A stretch of DNA of 64,000 nucleotides from Symbiodinium natans. Its lineage: Eukaryota; Sar; Dinophyceae; Suessiales; Symbiodiniaceae. The stretch lies in the NCBI GenBank assembly GCA_905221605.1, contig CAJNDS010002408.1, positions 122,001 through 186,000 on the forward strand, in the 5' to 3' direction. Below, piece after piece: positions 1 through 13,500 of this stretch (positions within the stretch are counted from its first letter, which is position 1; every line of letters starts with the position of its first letter). A program made the position numbers and the translations under genes. A model generated the notes under the pieces. That model searched no databases, had not been told where the DNA came from, and saw nothing but the letters and a program-made list of their open reading frames with translations.

Positions 1-3000
1 AGTTTTGCAACAACGTTACAGACGGTGCTAGATTAATATATTGCCGCCGAAGATTTGCAGCTCACCCCCGGGCATTGCGACCGAATGTGCCTGTAAGGAA
101 TGCGAATCTTAGTACTTTGTGCCTCGGAAGATCTCGGAAGCTGTGGCTATTCGGCTCAGGTTTCAGTCTGCTATCAGCCATTATCGGCCTTTCGGATTGA
201 AGATTGCGCTGAGTCTGTAGGGAGTTTTCTGCATTTTGGCAGAATTCCGAAGAACGGGTAGGCATGGGAAGGCCGACAATGCAAAGACAGGCTGAGTTGG
301 CCAAAGGTTCGTGCTGACTGGAAGTACCATGCTTGTACATGCAGTGACGTGTGGCATGTGCAGCCAGACTGACGACACTCGTGCCAAGTGGCCCAGCAGT
401 TACCTGCATGTTGGGCACCTGACAGCAGCATTCAGCATGCGGGCAAGAATGACAACATGTCGCAGGAATGTCCAGTCTAGTTCACATGACATGCACGCAT
501 GTGCATTCTCTGCCTTGAAGATTTATCCCCAGCTGCCGCCCGTCCTTTTTAGTGCCATGAATGACCTCGCAGGAAGGCTTTTTGCATTCAGGTCTCGCGC
601 CGAGCATCACCAGATTTACTGAAGAGGCGAAGCCACCGCCTAAAGAATAGACTGAATACATTCAAGTATATTCAATTTGATTATCAGGTAAAACGACAAA
701 GAGCACCACACATTGAGTTGCAACTCTGAATTCCTCAGACATGGCGTGGAGTTCACTGCACACCCCCACGAGGGACTGCGAAGAAGGCTAAGGATTGGAA
801 AGGTTCTCTGAGGCGGCAGGGAAGAAGACAAGAAGAAAAGCAGGTAACAAAGCGTCGGTGCAGAACACAAATGTGCCAAAGTGCATGTGCCCTCCTTTCG
901 CAACCTTGTGCGCAACACATTGCACAAGTATTGCCGTAAGCCTCAACAAAACTTTGCTATGCATTGAGTGTGCATTGAGCACCAAAGAGCCCAAACCATC
1001 AAAACAGGCACCGCCGTCCACTCTGCACACGGCTCTTCTTTGAAGCGAGTACCTCCTCGAATAGCCTGACAAGACAATACAAACTGATGCACCCACGTAC
1101 TCGAATACAGCAACGACGAGTTGTGGATCCAAAGTGTCGACAAGTCATAACGAGATGTTACGAGGATCACGACCTGGCGCGCAAGATGACTTTGGACATG
1201 AAACCGTGCCAAAAGGATGCCAAAACGTTGTGGACGTTTGCAGGGCGAATGCGCAGGAACACGCCCCACCCCCGAACCCTTCGCTGAGCTAAGGATGCTA
1301 AGGGATGTTCCTTCTTGTGGAAGAGGGGGCCGAATCTGAATCCAGAGCAGCATCAGCAACAACAGCAGCAGCAGCAACAGCAGCAACAGCAACAGCAGCG
1401 GCAGCTGCTGCGTCAGCTATGCCATGCTCGGTTTACATGCAAGAACCCGCAAACACGGGAGTGTCCAGCAAACGCATCGCCTTCTCATGCTTTGAGGCCC
1501 GGGCTGCTGACAATAGCAATATATGCCCAGCTCGGATCCGAAATGCTTGACAGATGAACGGGCTTGTGACATGACAGCGGCTGTACAACAACATCTGCAT
1601 GAGCTCACAGAAGCAGCAATTAGGCCGCATATTCTCCATGATCCTGTGTATGCCCACTATGTCACTACGAGAACTAAGGGCGAGACGCTCAGGTAGTGAT
1701 GTCATCGTTTGACATCAGTCTTGGCTTCAAGAGTGCTTCAAGTATGTTTGACAAGTTGGGCTACCGCGCAAGTAAAAAATACTTACGGACTGCATGGGTC
1801 GACCAGGCCAATTTCACCGATTCTGGGCACTTAAAAAAGCGAATTATGCTGCATCTTGCTGAATTAATGAATCCACCGCCCCAAAGGGTCAGCGTGTGGT
1901 GAATGTCCCATGAGCTTGCCACTTGCGAAAGATTGCGCGCAACAGCTTTCAGTTCTGCTATCTGCTCTTTGCTTGTTTAAGGTCGCAAGTGCTTGCCCTC
2001 AGTCTCCCCCTGTCCGCCAGCCCGCGGCTTTCCCAAAGCTGGAGAACTTGACGGGCATCCTCCATGTGATGTTGCGTGCAGGTCCACTCTTCTGCTTAAA
2101 GTTTCCCAAAAAACTCTGCGACCCCTATGGTCTTGGCTTAGGGTTCCCCGGAACTGTTCGAAAAGTCGGGGCCTCGGAATCTTAAAAAACGGATGTGGGG
2201 TCATGTGGAGTCCTGGAGCCTTGAGCCCTGAAACTTCAAGGCCGGCCCCTCAGCACCCAAAGCCTGAAGTTTCAGATTCCCAAACTTTCCCGACCCTGGT
2301 TGCACGTAACTTCCTTTGAAGTCGTTTTACCAAACAATGAGGCAGTAGTCCACGAGCTGTTTAAAGTATGGCCTGAAGCCCGGGCCCCAATCATCTGATT
2401 TGGGGGTGCCAAACCTTTTCCGCGATGGGGGAGGGGGAGGGGGAGACCGTCGCAAGCAAAGCAGTAATTACATTAAAATTTCGGTGGTTGGTGCAGATAA
2501 TGATATCGATGTAGCACACGGCAAGCTTTTGTTACACAAGCGCAAAACAGAAAACTGCAGCGGGACGCCCTGGCGAGACGCCCTGGCGAGACGCCCACGT
2601 GTCATAAAGATGACTGTGCCATACTAGAAAAACTGCAGTGTGACGCCTTGATGAGACGCCTTTTGCCTGCACGAGATGCCTTACCAATTGTATGCAACAC
2701 GTTGATACCGATACCTAGGAATTGGGCGGGCATGGCATGTTTCCCTGCCCGCTAGCTGCTGGGCCAGTCGCCTTGATGTTCGTCTGCAGTTTCGATTTCA
2801 TGCTGGCACACGCAGGCGAGGCTTTGTGCCTTCGGTGTTTGGGGACGTTTGGGCTGCCAAGTTTTGTGTTGGTCGGGGGAGGTCCACTTGCGGGTGCCGG
2901 CCCTTAGAGTACAGATGCCAGAAGGGCGGCTAGCCCATGCTAGTCCAGATGGCATGGTGAAGGGCATTTTGATCTGTGGGTGATATGCGCCATTCTGAGC

Positions 3001-3174
3001 CAGATTGCAACCCTAGGCCCTGTAGGCCCTAGGCTGAGATCATGTCTTTGTACACGAGCCTTCTGCACGGGTGAAACAATCAAGATCGACCAAGCCACTC
3101 ATTATTAACATGCAGACTGAAAGCATACGAAGCAATGTGCTCGTGACGAAGGCTCTGCTCAAGCAATCCCGATG
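1..3174. other. No gene seen
   Basis: Both strands hold only short open frames without recognisable motifs. A CAG/CAA-rich run lies near 1.35-1.41 kb and a short duplicated motif (GACGCCCTGGCGA) near 2.57-2.60 kb. The right end lies downstream of the large minus-strand gene and would contain its 3' UTR, but I see no clear end signal. Confidence 0.5.
1346..1412. repeat. CAG/CAA trinucleotide tract
   Basis: Imperfect CAG/CAA microsatellite. It would read as poly-Gln or poly-Ala on plus and poly-Leu on minus, but nothing around it supports a coding exon. Confidence 0.8.
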
Positions 3175-6100
3175 CTACTGGTAGCCAGCTGCTTCTATGA
3201 TTGCCAAAGCGCCAACATGAACTGCGAAGTCGGCGCCCGTCAAGCATCCACTGAATCCACTGCCACGACACCAGCACAGGTTGAAAGCCCCAGGCTGCAC
3301 ATTTGCCATGACAGAAGCTGGCCAAACAAAGGTGCAGCTGTCTGCGTAGGTCCCGCAGCGTCTCGAAGGCAAAGAGAGAAGTGTCATGTCAGAGCCAGAT
3401 GCGTCAGATGCATTGCAAGGCATATAAGTGTTTTGCATACTTCTGATTAGCAGCCTGTCGCCATCCTGAAGGTGCAACCCTTTCACTGGCGCAACGTTGC
3501 ACTCACGTTGCTGCAAGCAAGTGAAAGTCTGTGCAGGAAAGGGGCCATGAATGTCCAGAGTACCGATGCGAAACTCCAGGTGCGGATCACTGGTCAAGTC
3601 GCAAGGGCTGGCACACCAACATATGCTGTAGTGCCCACCGAAGGCAGAGAGACTTGGCCAATGAAACTCGGATTCGTTTGGTCCTATGCGATACGGGTTG
3701 TCAGCTTCACCGCAGGCCCTGGAAAAAGTGATCATACCAGCCGTGATTGTATCGTTGTGTAGCCACGTCAGTCGGATCGCGCATGCCTCCCCGGAGCGAC
3801 AAGAGTAGCTTCGGCCGAGCTCAGGGCCCCGAAGCAAAAGTAATCCGACCTGAACCACAAAGTCAGATGCATGACGGCACGAAGTGATGTCTGCAGCAAT
3901 TCGACACCAGCACAACTGGTAGTATTTCCCGGATGCTCTCGCCGAGAATGTGAAGTTGAAAGATGTTCCATCAGGAGAAGGGAATGAGATCCCTTCTCCC
4001 CCAAGAGCTTCTACCGCATCGGCAAGGCCGCAGGGCTCAGTGGCTTCTGCTGCCAATAAAAGATCTCCGGTTCGAAGACCTATGCCTTCCAAACCTGAGA
4101 GCTGCAGTGGCCGACCCGCCAAGGCAGAGAAGTTTTGGCTGTATGGGCCCTCGAGCTGCAAGCTGCCGGTTCCTTGAGACACAAATTCTTGACATACAAT
4201 TGCAAGTTGATGCTTGTGTTGCCGTGCATCGTGCCAGCCACCTTCAGGGACGTTCATGTAAACTAAAGGCTCGCCCGAATGATCAACTGCAGATGGTTGA
4301 CCAGCAGCCCAGTTCATGTAACCCTCGCTGCGATCGGCTGCATCATCAAACGAGCCATTGAGAAGTACCGAACCATCGTCCCACATCCATCGGCCGGAGC
4401 TGTACCAACGAGCACCCAGCCACAAGCCCATACCACATGGACCGACTTGTACACCGCTTGCGCGAGCCTCAGACACAGCCGCTTGCAGGTTTGCTTGGCT
4501 CCAGGGGCTCTTGGGCATAGGCAGTGGGGCAGGGTCACAGGCAGCACGAGCTTCATCTTCATCGCCGCAACCGAGAAATTGGTAACCACGAGCAGCGAAG
4601 GCAGTTTCACCAAGCCCTCCCTTTCTTCTCTTGTGCATACACAAAGCGAAATCTCCACCACCTCGAGGCACTGGCTGCGTGCCGGTTGTGAAGTTGGCAA
4701 TCTTGTACTTCACAGTGGGCGAGTCAAGTGGAGTGTGTGGCTCGACTGTGCGGACCAGGAGGCCTGCAGAGGGAAAACCAGTTCCAGCTGCTGCTTCCAG
4801 AACGGTTTCCCAGGGCCCAGAACAATTGTGCGTATCCGGGACAATAGCAATGTGATCGATCTCCAGGCCATAGCCGGCTACGTTTGGAAGAATCAAAGGA
4901 TGCCCCGACACAGCCTGGAAGGCTTGCAAAGGAACGGGGCCGGCAACCTCGAGCTCCCCCAACCGGACGAAAAAGTCCTGCGGGTACAAGCAACGATGAC
5001 CAGCACTGCCCATACACCAGCACAACTGGTAAACCCCAACGGGATTCAGCACAATTTCCTCACCCCAGAACACGTAATGTCCACCATGCTGTGCCGGCAA
5101 TGATAAGCCTCCTCGTGGCCATTCATCCACTAGGATGCCAGGAGGAGTTACGTCAGCTTCGAACTCAGTGTATCTCGGAGGATCCGGGCAGAAGTTCAAG
5201 ACATGGACGACGTCACCATCTGCTAAGCCAGAGCCCTCTAAGTCAATGATGTTGCATATCTGACCACGAAGGCAGCGCCGGTAGTGGTTGCTCATGGGCG
5301 CAACCACTGACAGTGGCCCAATCTCCGCAGCAAAATCATCAATCAAACTGCAACCGCTTGATGAGACACCGGGCCGGCACCAGCACATACGGTATGTGCC
5401 GAGGCTTGCAGTACCAGGGTGAGCGATCACATAGAAACTGCCATCGGCCGTGGCAACCGGTGACTCTGCTGTCAAACCAACAACCCCACGAATAGTCATG
5501 TTTCCGGGGGCCTGGTCCGGCTGGGGCATACCGCATACATCTAGAATCAAGATCATGTCATCTTGTTGCAATCCCACACCCTGGATGCTGTCTACAGCAC
5601 AACGTTGATTGCGGGTGCATTTCCGGGGTTGTCCGGTGAAGGGGCCCTGAACTGTCATAGTGCCAATCTGAAATCCGAAGTCGTAGTTCTGTGTGCAGTC
5701 TGTGCCTGCGCCCCGCGGCGTGCAGAAACACAATGTGTACTGCCCAGCACTTGCCGTCACTCGTCCGCAGCCAAAATTCGATGAGACGCCATCAAGTTCG
5801 TCTGCAGTGATCGTGGCGCAGCTTAGATCTTCTGGGTTCTGGGACACGAAAACCACTATACCGGATGTGTGCCCACTTTGAGGAAAAGCTGCAAAGTTGC
5901 CAGCGCAGCTATCCATCACGGCCACACGATCAAAGGAATCGAGATCTCGACCCTGAATGCCGGTAACATCACAGGCTTGGCCTCGCACACATGTACGCTG
6001 CTGATTGGGTTCAGGGCCAGAAACGAAGACAGCACTGATTTCTAAAGGAACTGCCCCATCACAGCCACCCGAGCACCAACACAAGACATAGCGTCCAACG

Positions 6101-7465
6101 GCGGCTTCCAGGATCCTGCCCTCCACTGGATTTCCCCATTTCAGGCGTTGCCGTAAGCCAGACATGTCTCGTAAGCCAGTCGGGTCTCCAGGGTCGTCAA
6201 CAGGCAGCCCATCAGCAAGAGCGCTGGGAATGCCTTCGGCGTTGACAGTACCACTTCCACAGCGAGTTGGCGACAACAATCCTACATCTTTCGAACCCAC
6301 TCCAATGGCACTAGGAATGCCAGCTTCGCAGGCGCTCCCGCGATAGCAACGAGCAGCTGCTCGTCCCCACACCAACTTAAGCAGCAGGGCATCTTCCCCA
6401 CCGTAGCCAACCAGCGGTGTTGCCCCAATTTCAGGAGTGAAGTCGCCAATTGCCGAGCCTGCAGCATAGATGTGACCACCAGCCGCTTCAGCCGCCATGG
6501 CCCGAAAGACTTGGTCACCCGGACTGCGCAGTTGCTTTTGCCATCCGGTATAGCTTCCGTCCGAAGCAGACAAGGTCATCATCCATGCATCTATCTGTCC
6601 CAGGTCAGTGGCGCCAGCGGGTGCATCGTTCTGTGAATCTGCCTCTGGCCAGAAAGTACCAGAAGTTCCAGAAATTAACAAGTCACTGGTGTACTCTGTG
6701 AATCCTGGCAAGAACACGATTCCGTACACATACTCATTCGAAGGTGTGCCTGGCATAGCAGTCCATACCCATTCCAAGTTCCCGGTGAATTTCATGACAA
6801 AGCCATCATAATTTCCCGGCTTCGGATCTGGAATTTCTCCACGAGGATCCCAACCAAAAAACAAATTGTCATTGCTGTAGCCTGCTACATAGATACTACC
6901 GTCGGGACCAGAAGTGGCACCTGTCGCGACATCGATGCCGCGAGACCCGATCTGCTTCCCTCTCTCAAAATTGGCATATAGACCGATGCTATAGATGGTG
7001 AGGATGACATCTTCAAATTCAGGGGATGCACTAGGAGCATAAAGGTTCGAGTCTGTGGTACCGAAAGCCAACACGCGCTCCCGACCATCCGTGGTGCTCC
7101 CTGTATAGAGGTGTAAACCGGCCAATATGTCATTGCCTTCCCCACCTACAAGGCCTGCCCACACGAAGACCAAGTCCAAGGTAAACTTCACGATCACAGA
7201 ATCCAATCCGCCCTCCGGCGGGATGCCGAGCATCTGGTCTTCACGGATTGCAGCAGCGTAGAGCCCGTCTGACGCAACTACGATTCCACCGATGAAATCA
7301 TTCATGAAGCTGCCGAACTGAAAAGCATTGACGTACTCCCCGTACTGGCTGAGCTTGATGATCCAACAATCTGTGCGACCACTTGCAGCCGCTGCTGTGC
7401 TGCCATCCTGCTCAGTAAACTTTGATAGGATGACAAGACGGAAGATAACATATGCATTCTTGGCA
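3175..7465 (-). CDS. Giant LCWC-module extracellular protein, 3' exon
   Basis: Second exon of the two-exon gene, about 1,430 codons, ending at a TAG at 3,175. The frame stays open upstream of the first ATG (7,305) to an inferred acceptor at 7,465/7,466. Order: continuation of SBBP-type beta-propeller repeats (G-x-D...VYVAGYS-like, about 7.46-6.33 kb), then about 8 copies of a Cys-rich module of roughly 65-100 residues. The module has a GDxxxxxxxxC segment, then G-x-Y-x-LCWC, then a strand ending VGxLxxxGP. One module is interrupted by a C-type-lectin-like domain (about 4.61-4.18 kb) with WLGARW, WMWDDGS, MNWAAGQPS and a final AIVCQEF. No transmembrane segment is seen, and the protein ends just after a module, which suggests a natural C terminus. 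Inferred role: secreted or surface adhesion/recognition protein. The LCWC module is not one I can name. Confidence 0.75.
4180..4610 (-). other. C-type-lectin-like domain inside the LCWC protein
   Basis: Conserved CTLD landmarks in order: FLGCGD start, WLGARW, GRWMWDDGS, MNWAAGQPS (QPS where calcium binders have EPN or QPD), EPLVYMN, GGWHDA and AIVCQEF. The altered QPS motif argues against classical calcium-dependent sugar binding, but this is inference only. Confidence 0.8.
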
Positions 7466-7528
7466 CTCTGAAGATTTGTGGCTACAGGTTCGATTTAATT
7501 TATGTGCCATTATGTGCTATGACAAAAC
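7466..7528 (-). other. 63-nt intron bounded by 7-nt direct repeats
   Basis: The upstream exon runs into TAA at 7,508 and the downstream frame is closed by TAA at about 7,494. Splicing GTTTTG...TTCAGAG joins the two frames in phase (codon split 2/1) in the middle of an SBBP repeat. The heptamer TCAGAGT occurs at both exon-intron borders, so the exact cut can slide within it. Such terminal direct repeats fit introner-like insertion described in dinoflagellates. cDNA is needed to confirm. Confidence 0.6.
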
Positions 7529-10500
7529 TCTGATTCCGGAAAGTCCTGAGAATACGGATCTGCAAGCATGTTGTCAGACGTGCTTCCAGCCACGAAGATC
7601 GAGTGGTCCTGCCGATTTATAGCCAGTCCTCCAAGGACTTCGTCTCCGGAGCTTCCAAGCTGCCTCGTCCACAACACGCTCCCGTTGTAGCCGACCTTGG
7701 TGACCCACGCGTCTCGTTGCCCGAAGTTCGTGAAATTCAATGGCTGGAGGGAAAGTTTGAGGAAGCGGCATGTGGCCCGCCATTGCTCGTCCCCGCTGTC
7801 GTGCCGCATCCAGCCGCAGTCCACATCAATGTAGTCAGAAATAGACCTGCCCTCGGTCCATGTCATCCCGCTGGCCTCCGCCACAGCTCTTGTCGTCGTC
7901 GGGTTGACAATGGTGGCACTTGTGGTGCCGGCAAGGATCGCATGGCCAAGACCTAACTCAGGCTCTGAAGAATCAACCAGAACATGCGTGGCTACGTCAT
8001 CGCCGTCGCCTCCAAATTGCACCGCCCAGGGCGCATGAGCCGGGCGTGGACCGTTTATTGTCAGTGTGCCCGCATCTGTTGTGAAGCGGTGTGGAACTTG
8101 CGAGCTGCAGGGCTCTCCGAAGGTGAGTGTGCAGAAGCATACACGGTAGTGTCCGCCTTCTGCAGCCACGGTTTGGTTCCCCCAAGTGACGTTGGCTGTT
8201 ACTCCGGTTGCATCCACGTCAGTGCCAACACTGGCCCAATGCAAACCTCGAAGAGGGGTTCCACCAAAGCAATTACCTTCTTTGACAAGTAGTTTATCGT
8301 CGGCTGTGAGGCCGGCCCCACGCAATCCATAAATAGAGCAGGGGCGGCTGGTGTCACAAGACCAAGATTGACCACCAGCTGGCCCATTGATGGCTAAGAC
8401 TCCGACATCCACGCTGAAGTCGCTAGGAAGCTCACAGTTTCGTGGCGAATTGTTCAGAAGGCGACCGGCACACCAACACATACGATATTCACCACCAGGA
8501 GCTGACAACAGCGACTCCCCCCAGCGGAAGAAGGATGCATTGGGCTCTAAGTCTTGAGACATGGCCGCGCCGCCCGTGCCCTCAACTCCGGGCATAGCTG
8601 TGGAAGACTCGAAGCAACCATCTGCAATTCTCACTCGGTCCCCTATCTGTGAAATTGCTTCAACAGCCCACCGGAATACCGATACAATCAGAGGTGCGGA
8701 GTCGGATGCCACGCGACGGTGATCCGCCACAGGCCCGAGAACTACGACATTTCCAATCTCAGCACCGAAGCTGGATGCGTTAGCACCTTTCCAGCACAGC
8801 TTGTATATGCCTCCGGTGGCTCTGTTTGGGTCGGACCAAGTCACGTCTCCGACTTCATCGAACTGCGCACTGCTGCCAAAGCCCACCTCCTGAAAATCAG
8901 TTAGGTTCACAGCTGAGGGGTCAGTGTCGCAGAACTGCTGCACATTGACATCTCCGTCTGAGAAGTGATGCCCGCCAAGACTGTGCAATGTGCAGGGCAA
9001 GCCGGCAACGCAGGTTCTGACTTGGTCCCTTAGAGGGCCGACTAGACGCAAGGTGCCTGCAAGCGTATCGAAGTCCATGGAATTGTTGCAGCCAGACAAC
9101 GACGGACTGCACCAGCAAAGCCGATAATCTGCACCAGATGCGGTGACAGGAGCCCCGCGCCAGTAAAATCGCCTTCCTCTGGCATCAGCAGGGTCCGAAA
9201 GGCCGAGATTGGGCATTCCTGGTATAGCTGTGGGCACATCACCGCATGACTCATTGGAATACATTACCAGAAGCATGTCACCATCGCTTAGCTGTTCTCC
9301 CAGCAATGGAATTCCAACACACTCCTCACCGGCAATGCATGTGAACAAATTGTTGGGCTGTGGTCCTATCAGGCTCAAAACCCCCGCATCCACTAGCACA
9401 TTGTTGGGCCCACATCCTGATACAGCGCCTGCAATTGAGTCGTTCAGGAACTCGGTATCATTCCATGGTCGGCACCAGCACAGTCGGTACTGCCGGGGCA
9501 AATGCCCTTGCAGGGACAAGCCCCAATCGAATCCTGTCCCAAAGTCATCGGCAGCTGCGTACGGCTCTGAGGTATCACTCACACTGCAAAGCGGGAGCGG
9601 TCGGAGGAGGTCGCCTTGCTGCAAGCCCAAGCCCTGCAAGCCGGAGATTTCGCAGCTCTTGGAAACTTTGCACAGCCACGACTGACCTCCACGCGGTCCA
9701 TCTACGATGAGCTGCCCCAATGTCGTAACAAACTCAGCCACGTCAGCCACATGAATTGGTGCACTGAGAGGACCTGTGCGCCGGCGCCAGCACAGCACGT
9801 ACGTGCCGCCCTTTGCGTCAATACTCGCGGGCCATGTGAACTGTGACATATTTTGGCTCATGAGTCCCACTGCCACGCCCGAGTTCGGGAAACCGTCAGC
9901 ACCCCGCATTTCCCGAAGCCGCGTCCAAGCAGTTCCGTCTGTGCTGTACGAAATGAGGAACTCGGTGATCCATTCATCTGCATCTGCTCGTCCTCTTATC
10001 ACAACGCCCGACACTAACACCAGCTTGCCGGCATCCATCTGATACCATTCGTCCAGCCGCGCTTGCTCCGAAACCCAGGCTGTTGTTGAGTCGAGGCGGC
10101 CGCACGAGAAGCATTCCGAAGGTGACGTACTTTCGCGAGCTGACGAAAAGCTGCGAGCATCATTGCCGATGTCGACCATTGTGCTTGATGTGCAATTTGC
10201 ACAGGCTTGCACGAAAAGGCCTGCCCGCAAGGAAACATTTCCATGCCACTTTGTTGGGTAAATGCGAACGTAACGAGCCAGAACTGCCGCGAAAAAGTCC
10301 ACCGTCTCGAAACTCTCTGGAGGAGTCGGATTGACTTTGAAGATGCGTCCATCTCCAAGATCTTCGTCAAATGCTCCACATGCTGAATTCCTTGCAGTAA
10401 TTTGGTCGCCGATTGACAAGCCAACACCTTCGACATCCAATACGGAGCAAAGCCTTCCCGAAACACAGCGAGCCGATGGATACGGTGATGGACCTGCCAA

Positions 10501-13500
10501 CAACATGCTTCCAGCATCCACACTATTGTTGGCCATGGCAGCAAGTAAACTGACAGCCCAACATATGCGATACTGGCCAACAGAAACGTGCAGCAACGAC
10601 GACCACTGCACCACAAGCCTTTCATCAGATGCAGAGAGAATCTCAGCAACACCCGCTTCGTCATCGGTTTCTGTGCAGCTGGTGCGCAGCAAAACAACTG
10701 GAGGCTCGGGTCCATATGACCTCATGCCCCTTCCGTTCAACTCAACTTCGCACGCTGCTCCTTTGACACAAACAGCCTCTCCAAGCCCATCAGAACCAAA
10801 AGTCTCAATAGTGCCAGTGTCCACCAGGAAGGCGTCAGCTGTGCAAACTCGCCAGCTGCTACACCAGCAAAGTCGATAAAGCCCAGCCGCTGGCAAAGGC
10901 TCCATTTGCCACACGACTTCAACAGCACTTCCGTTCGATGTTGCATTGTCAAGATCTTCAAGATGGCGAGCAACCCTTGAGCTTGAAAGCGGTACGGAGG
11001 AGCCACAGCTATCAGCTGCTCTCGTGACTTGCAACTGATCCTCTGCTGTGATGTAGAATCCACGTAATGTCACCTCAAACACAAGACCTGCAAAAGCGGT
11101 CGCTGTGCTTGCAATGAGCTGTGGCCCGCCAACACGGAACACACCTAAATCCCAGGACATGCCGAAGCCGAACTTGTGGCCGCTGGAGCATGGCTTCAAC
11201 AAGCAAGCTGCTAACTGCACACACACTCGGAAAATGCCAGGTGAATTTATCTGGACATCTGACCAGATCCACTCTTGGGATCGATTGGCATCCGTTTCCG
11301 TATTTCCAGCTTGACCGACGGGTGCGTGAACATCGTGTTCTCCAATGCTACTGCAGTCCAGTTGATCTGGGCTCATGCGAGCTCTTGCCGCGGCCGAGAC
11401 TGGAAGTCCAACACCGCCACTTGCAACCAAAGTGAAGATCACCCCTGCTTGCGCAAGTCCGTCAGGAGAAGCTGATGTTGGGCCATAGATATCAACGGTC
11501 CCCAAGTCAATCCAAGACAGCTCCCCGACCTCACGGAAAGTGCGGCATGCTTGCGACAGTGTGCCGCTGCACCAACAAATGCGGCAGCGCGGAGGCTTTC
11601 GTGCAAGCAAATCGAAACGCTCAAACGATGCCTCTGCTCCATGCTCAAGGTACGTGGCTTCCAAAAGCGAGGGCTGCACAAAAGCATCGTCTGCCGGCTC
11701 CGCGCATCCCTGCGCGGTGACTGGAACGACTTTGACAAGGTCCCCACTAGTCAAAGCCGTGCCCCAAACCTCTAGCTGCGTCTGGATACCTGCGAAGACC
11801 TCCACAGGTGCCCCAGACAGACCAGACGCATATCGCGCACCGGCAACTGTCAGCCTCGAAACCAATGTGTAAGTTTCTGAACAAGAGGTCCCTTCCAAGC
11901 TGCCAGCGCACCAGCAGACGTCATATTGTCCGCTTGCAAGGATGGTGGTGTTTGCAAACTCTTCCTCAAGACTGCCCTCAAATCCCTGAATGATATAGGG
12001 TTCTTCCAGGGAAGCTCCCTCTTCACCTGGGTAAGGCCTCTGTGCCGCATCCTTGCATGGCAATGTGCGTGTCGGGAGAACCTTGACGCGATCCTGCACA
12101 CTGAGCATGAAGCCATACAAGCGCAAGGTGAATGGCACGCCGGCAACGCACTCCAGCTGCTTGAAGCTGGTAGGCCCTCTGAACATAATCGTGCCTGCAT
12201 CAACGGCAAAATCAGCTGCCATACTGCAGTCCACACTGTCAGTACCATCACTTGGACACCAACAGATGCGAAATGGACCTCCGACCTGCATCGTGACGTT
12301 CCATGTAACAGATGAAACAGTGGAGGCCATGGCAGAGAGGTCTGAGCCATTCAGCTGCCAGGGATCGCTTGCTGAAGCATCCTGGACAACTTCCATCACA
12401 TATTGGGTGCTTATGTTGGAGTTCTCAAAGCCGCAGGCAATGGACTCCTCAACCAATCGGATCTGATCCGTTGTAAGCAGGCCGGCGCCTACAAGTTTCA
12501 CGCGGGATGAGACTCCAGCAGCAGGTGGAGGGTCCACTTCCAGCTGATGCAAGCCCCGAACAACCAAAGATCCGATTGGAATTGCGTACTCAGAAACCAC
12601 CTCATTTTGATTGAGTGGGTTCCAGCACAGCGAGAATTTGCCCGGCGGCGCGGTGGCAGGAAGCATCCCAAAGGTGTATGGCCACGCCTCAGTGTTAGGC
12701 TGCTGTGTATTAGATTCCCTGCCGCCAACAAATGTCAACTGACGCAGGTCAGAATTGCATGTATCGTTGAAGGCCCTGAGGACGACCGGCACTGCAGTGC
12801 TTGCAGCGGGCACATATTCACCAATGCGGGTGCCACATATGCGAGCTGGTGCGCATAGGACCACTACGTCTAATTCTGTTGGTCCTACCAGCTCAAGGCT
12901 GCCGATGTCCACGGGATCTGCATTAGCAAACGCCTTCCAGCATACTTTCAAAGAACTCGTGACTGCCTCGGGCAAAAAAACGCCAACTTCAAAGGTTGAC
13001 ATGTTGCTGCTTAGTGAAGTAGGAGCAAGCAGCTGGCTGAAGCCTGGCAAGATGTCGTTGTCATCACAGCTGCTATTGCTAAGCAGAAGTCGATTCTGCT
13101 GGCTAAGCTCTGCGCCATCCACCGACAAAACGCAGGTCAACGCAAAAGTGCAGCGGAAGTGGTTCTTGAATGGCCCGGTGAACTTCAGCGTTCCGAGCAG
13201 GACTTGGTGCGAGTCCAGAGCAAGTCCGTGACCCCAGCAAATAGAATATGAGAGCGCAGCTTCAGAAGGCTTAGAGACGCTGTAAAATGCTCGGCTTGTG
13301 TTCTCCACACTCTGCGGCAAAAAGCGGGCTGCCGCACGGGCATGCTCAAGAAGAACTTCCCGGTTTCCGTACGTTACCAACGGCGCAAGCCATGTTACGT
13401 CAACTGGCTGCAGCTCAGGCCACGCCACAGGTGCCGGTGGAGGAGAAAAGCCATGCCCCCCCTTCGCCACTGCACGCAAACATCCGAGCACTCTGCCTGA

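Noticed and set aside
943-1392. 149-codon minus frame starting with poly-Leu
   Set aside because: Shadow of the CAG/CAA tract, with no supported continuation.
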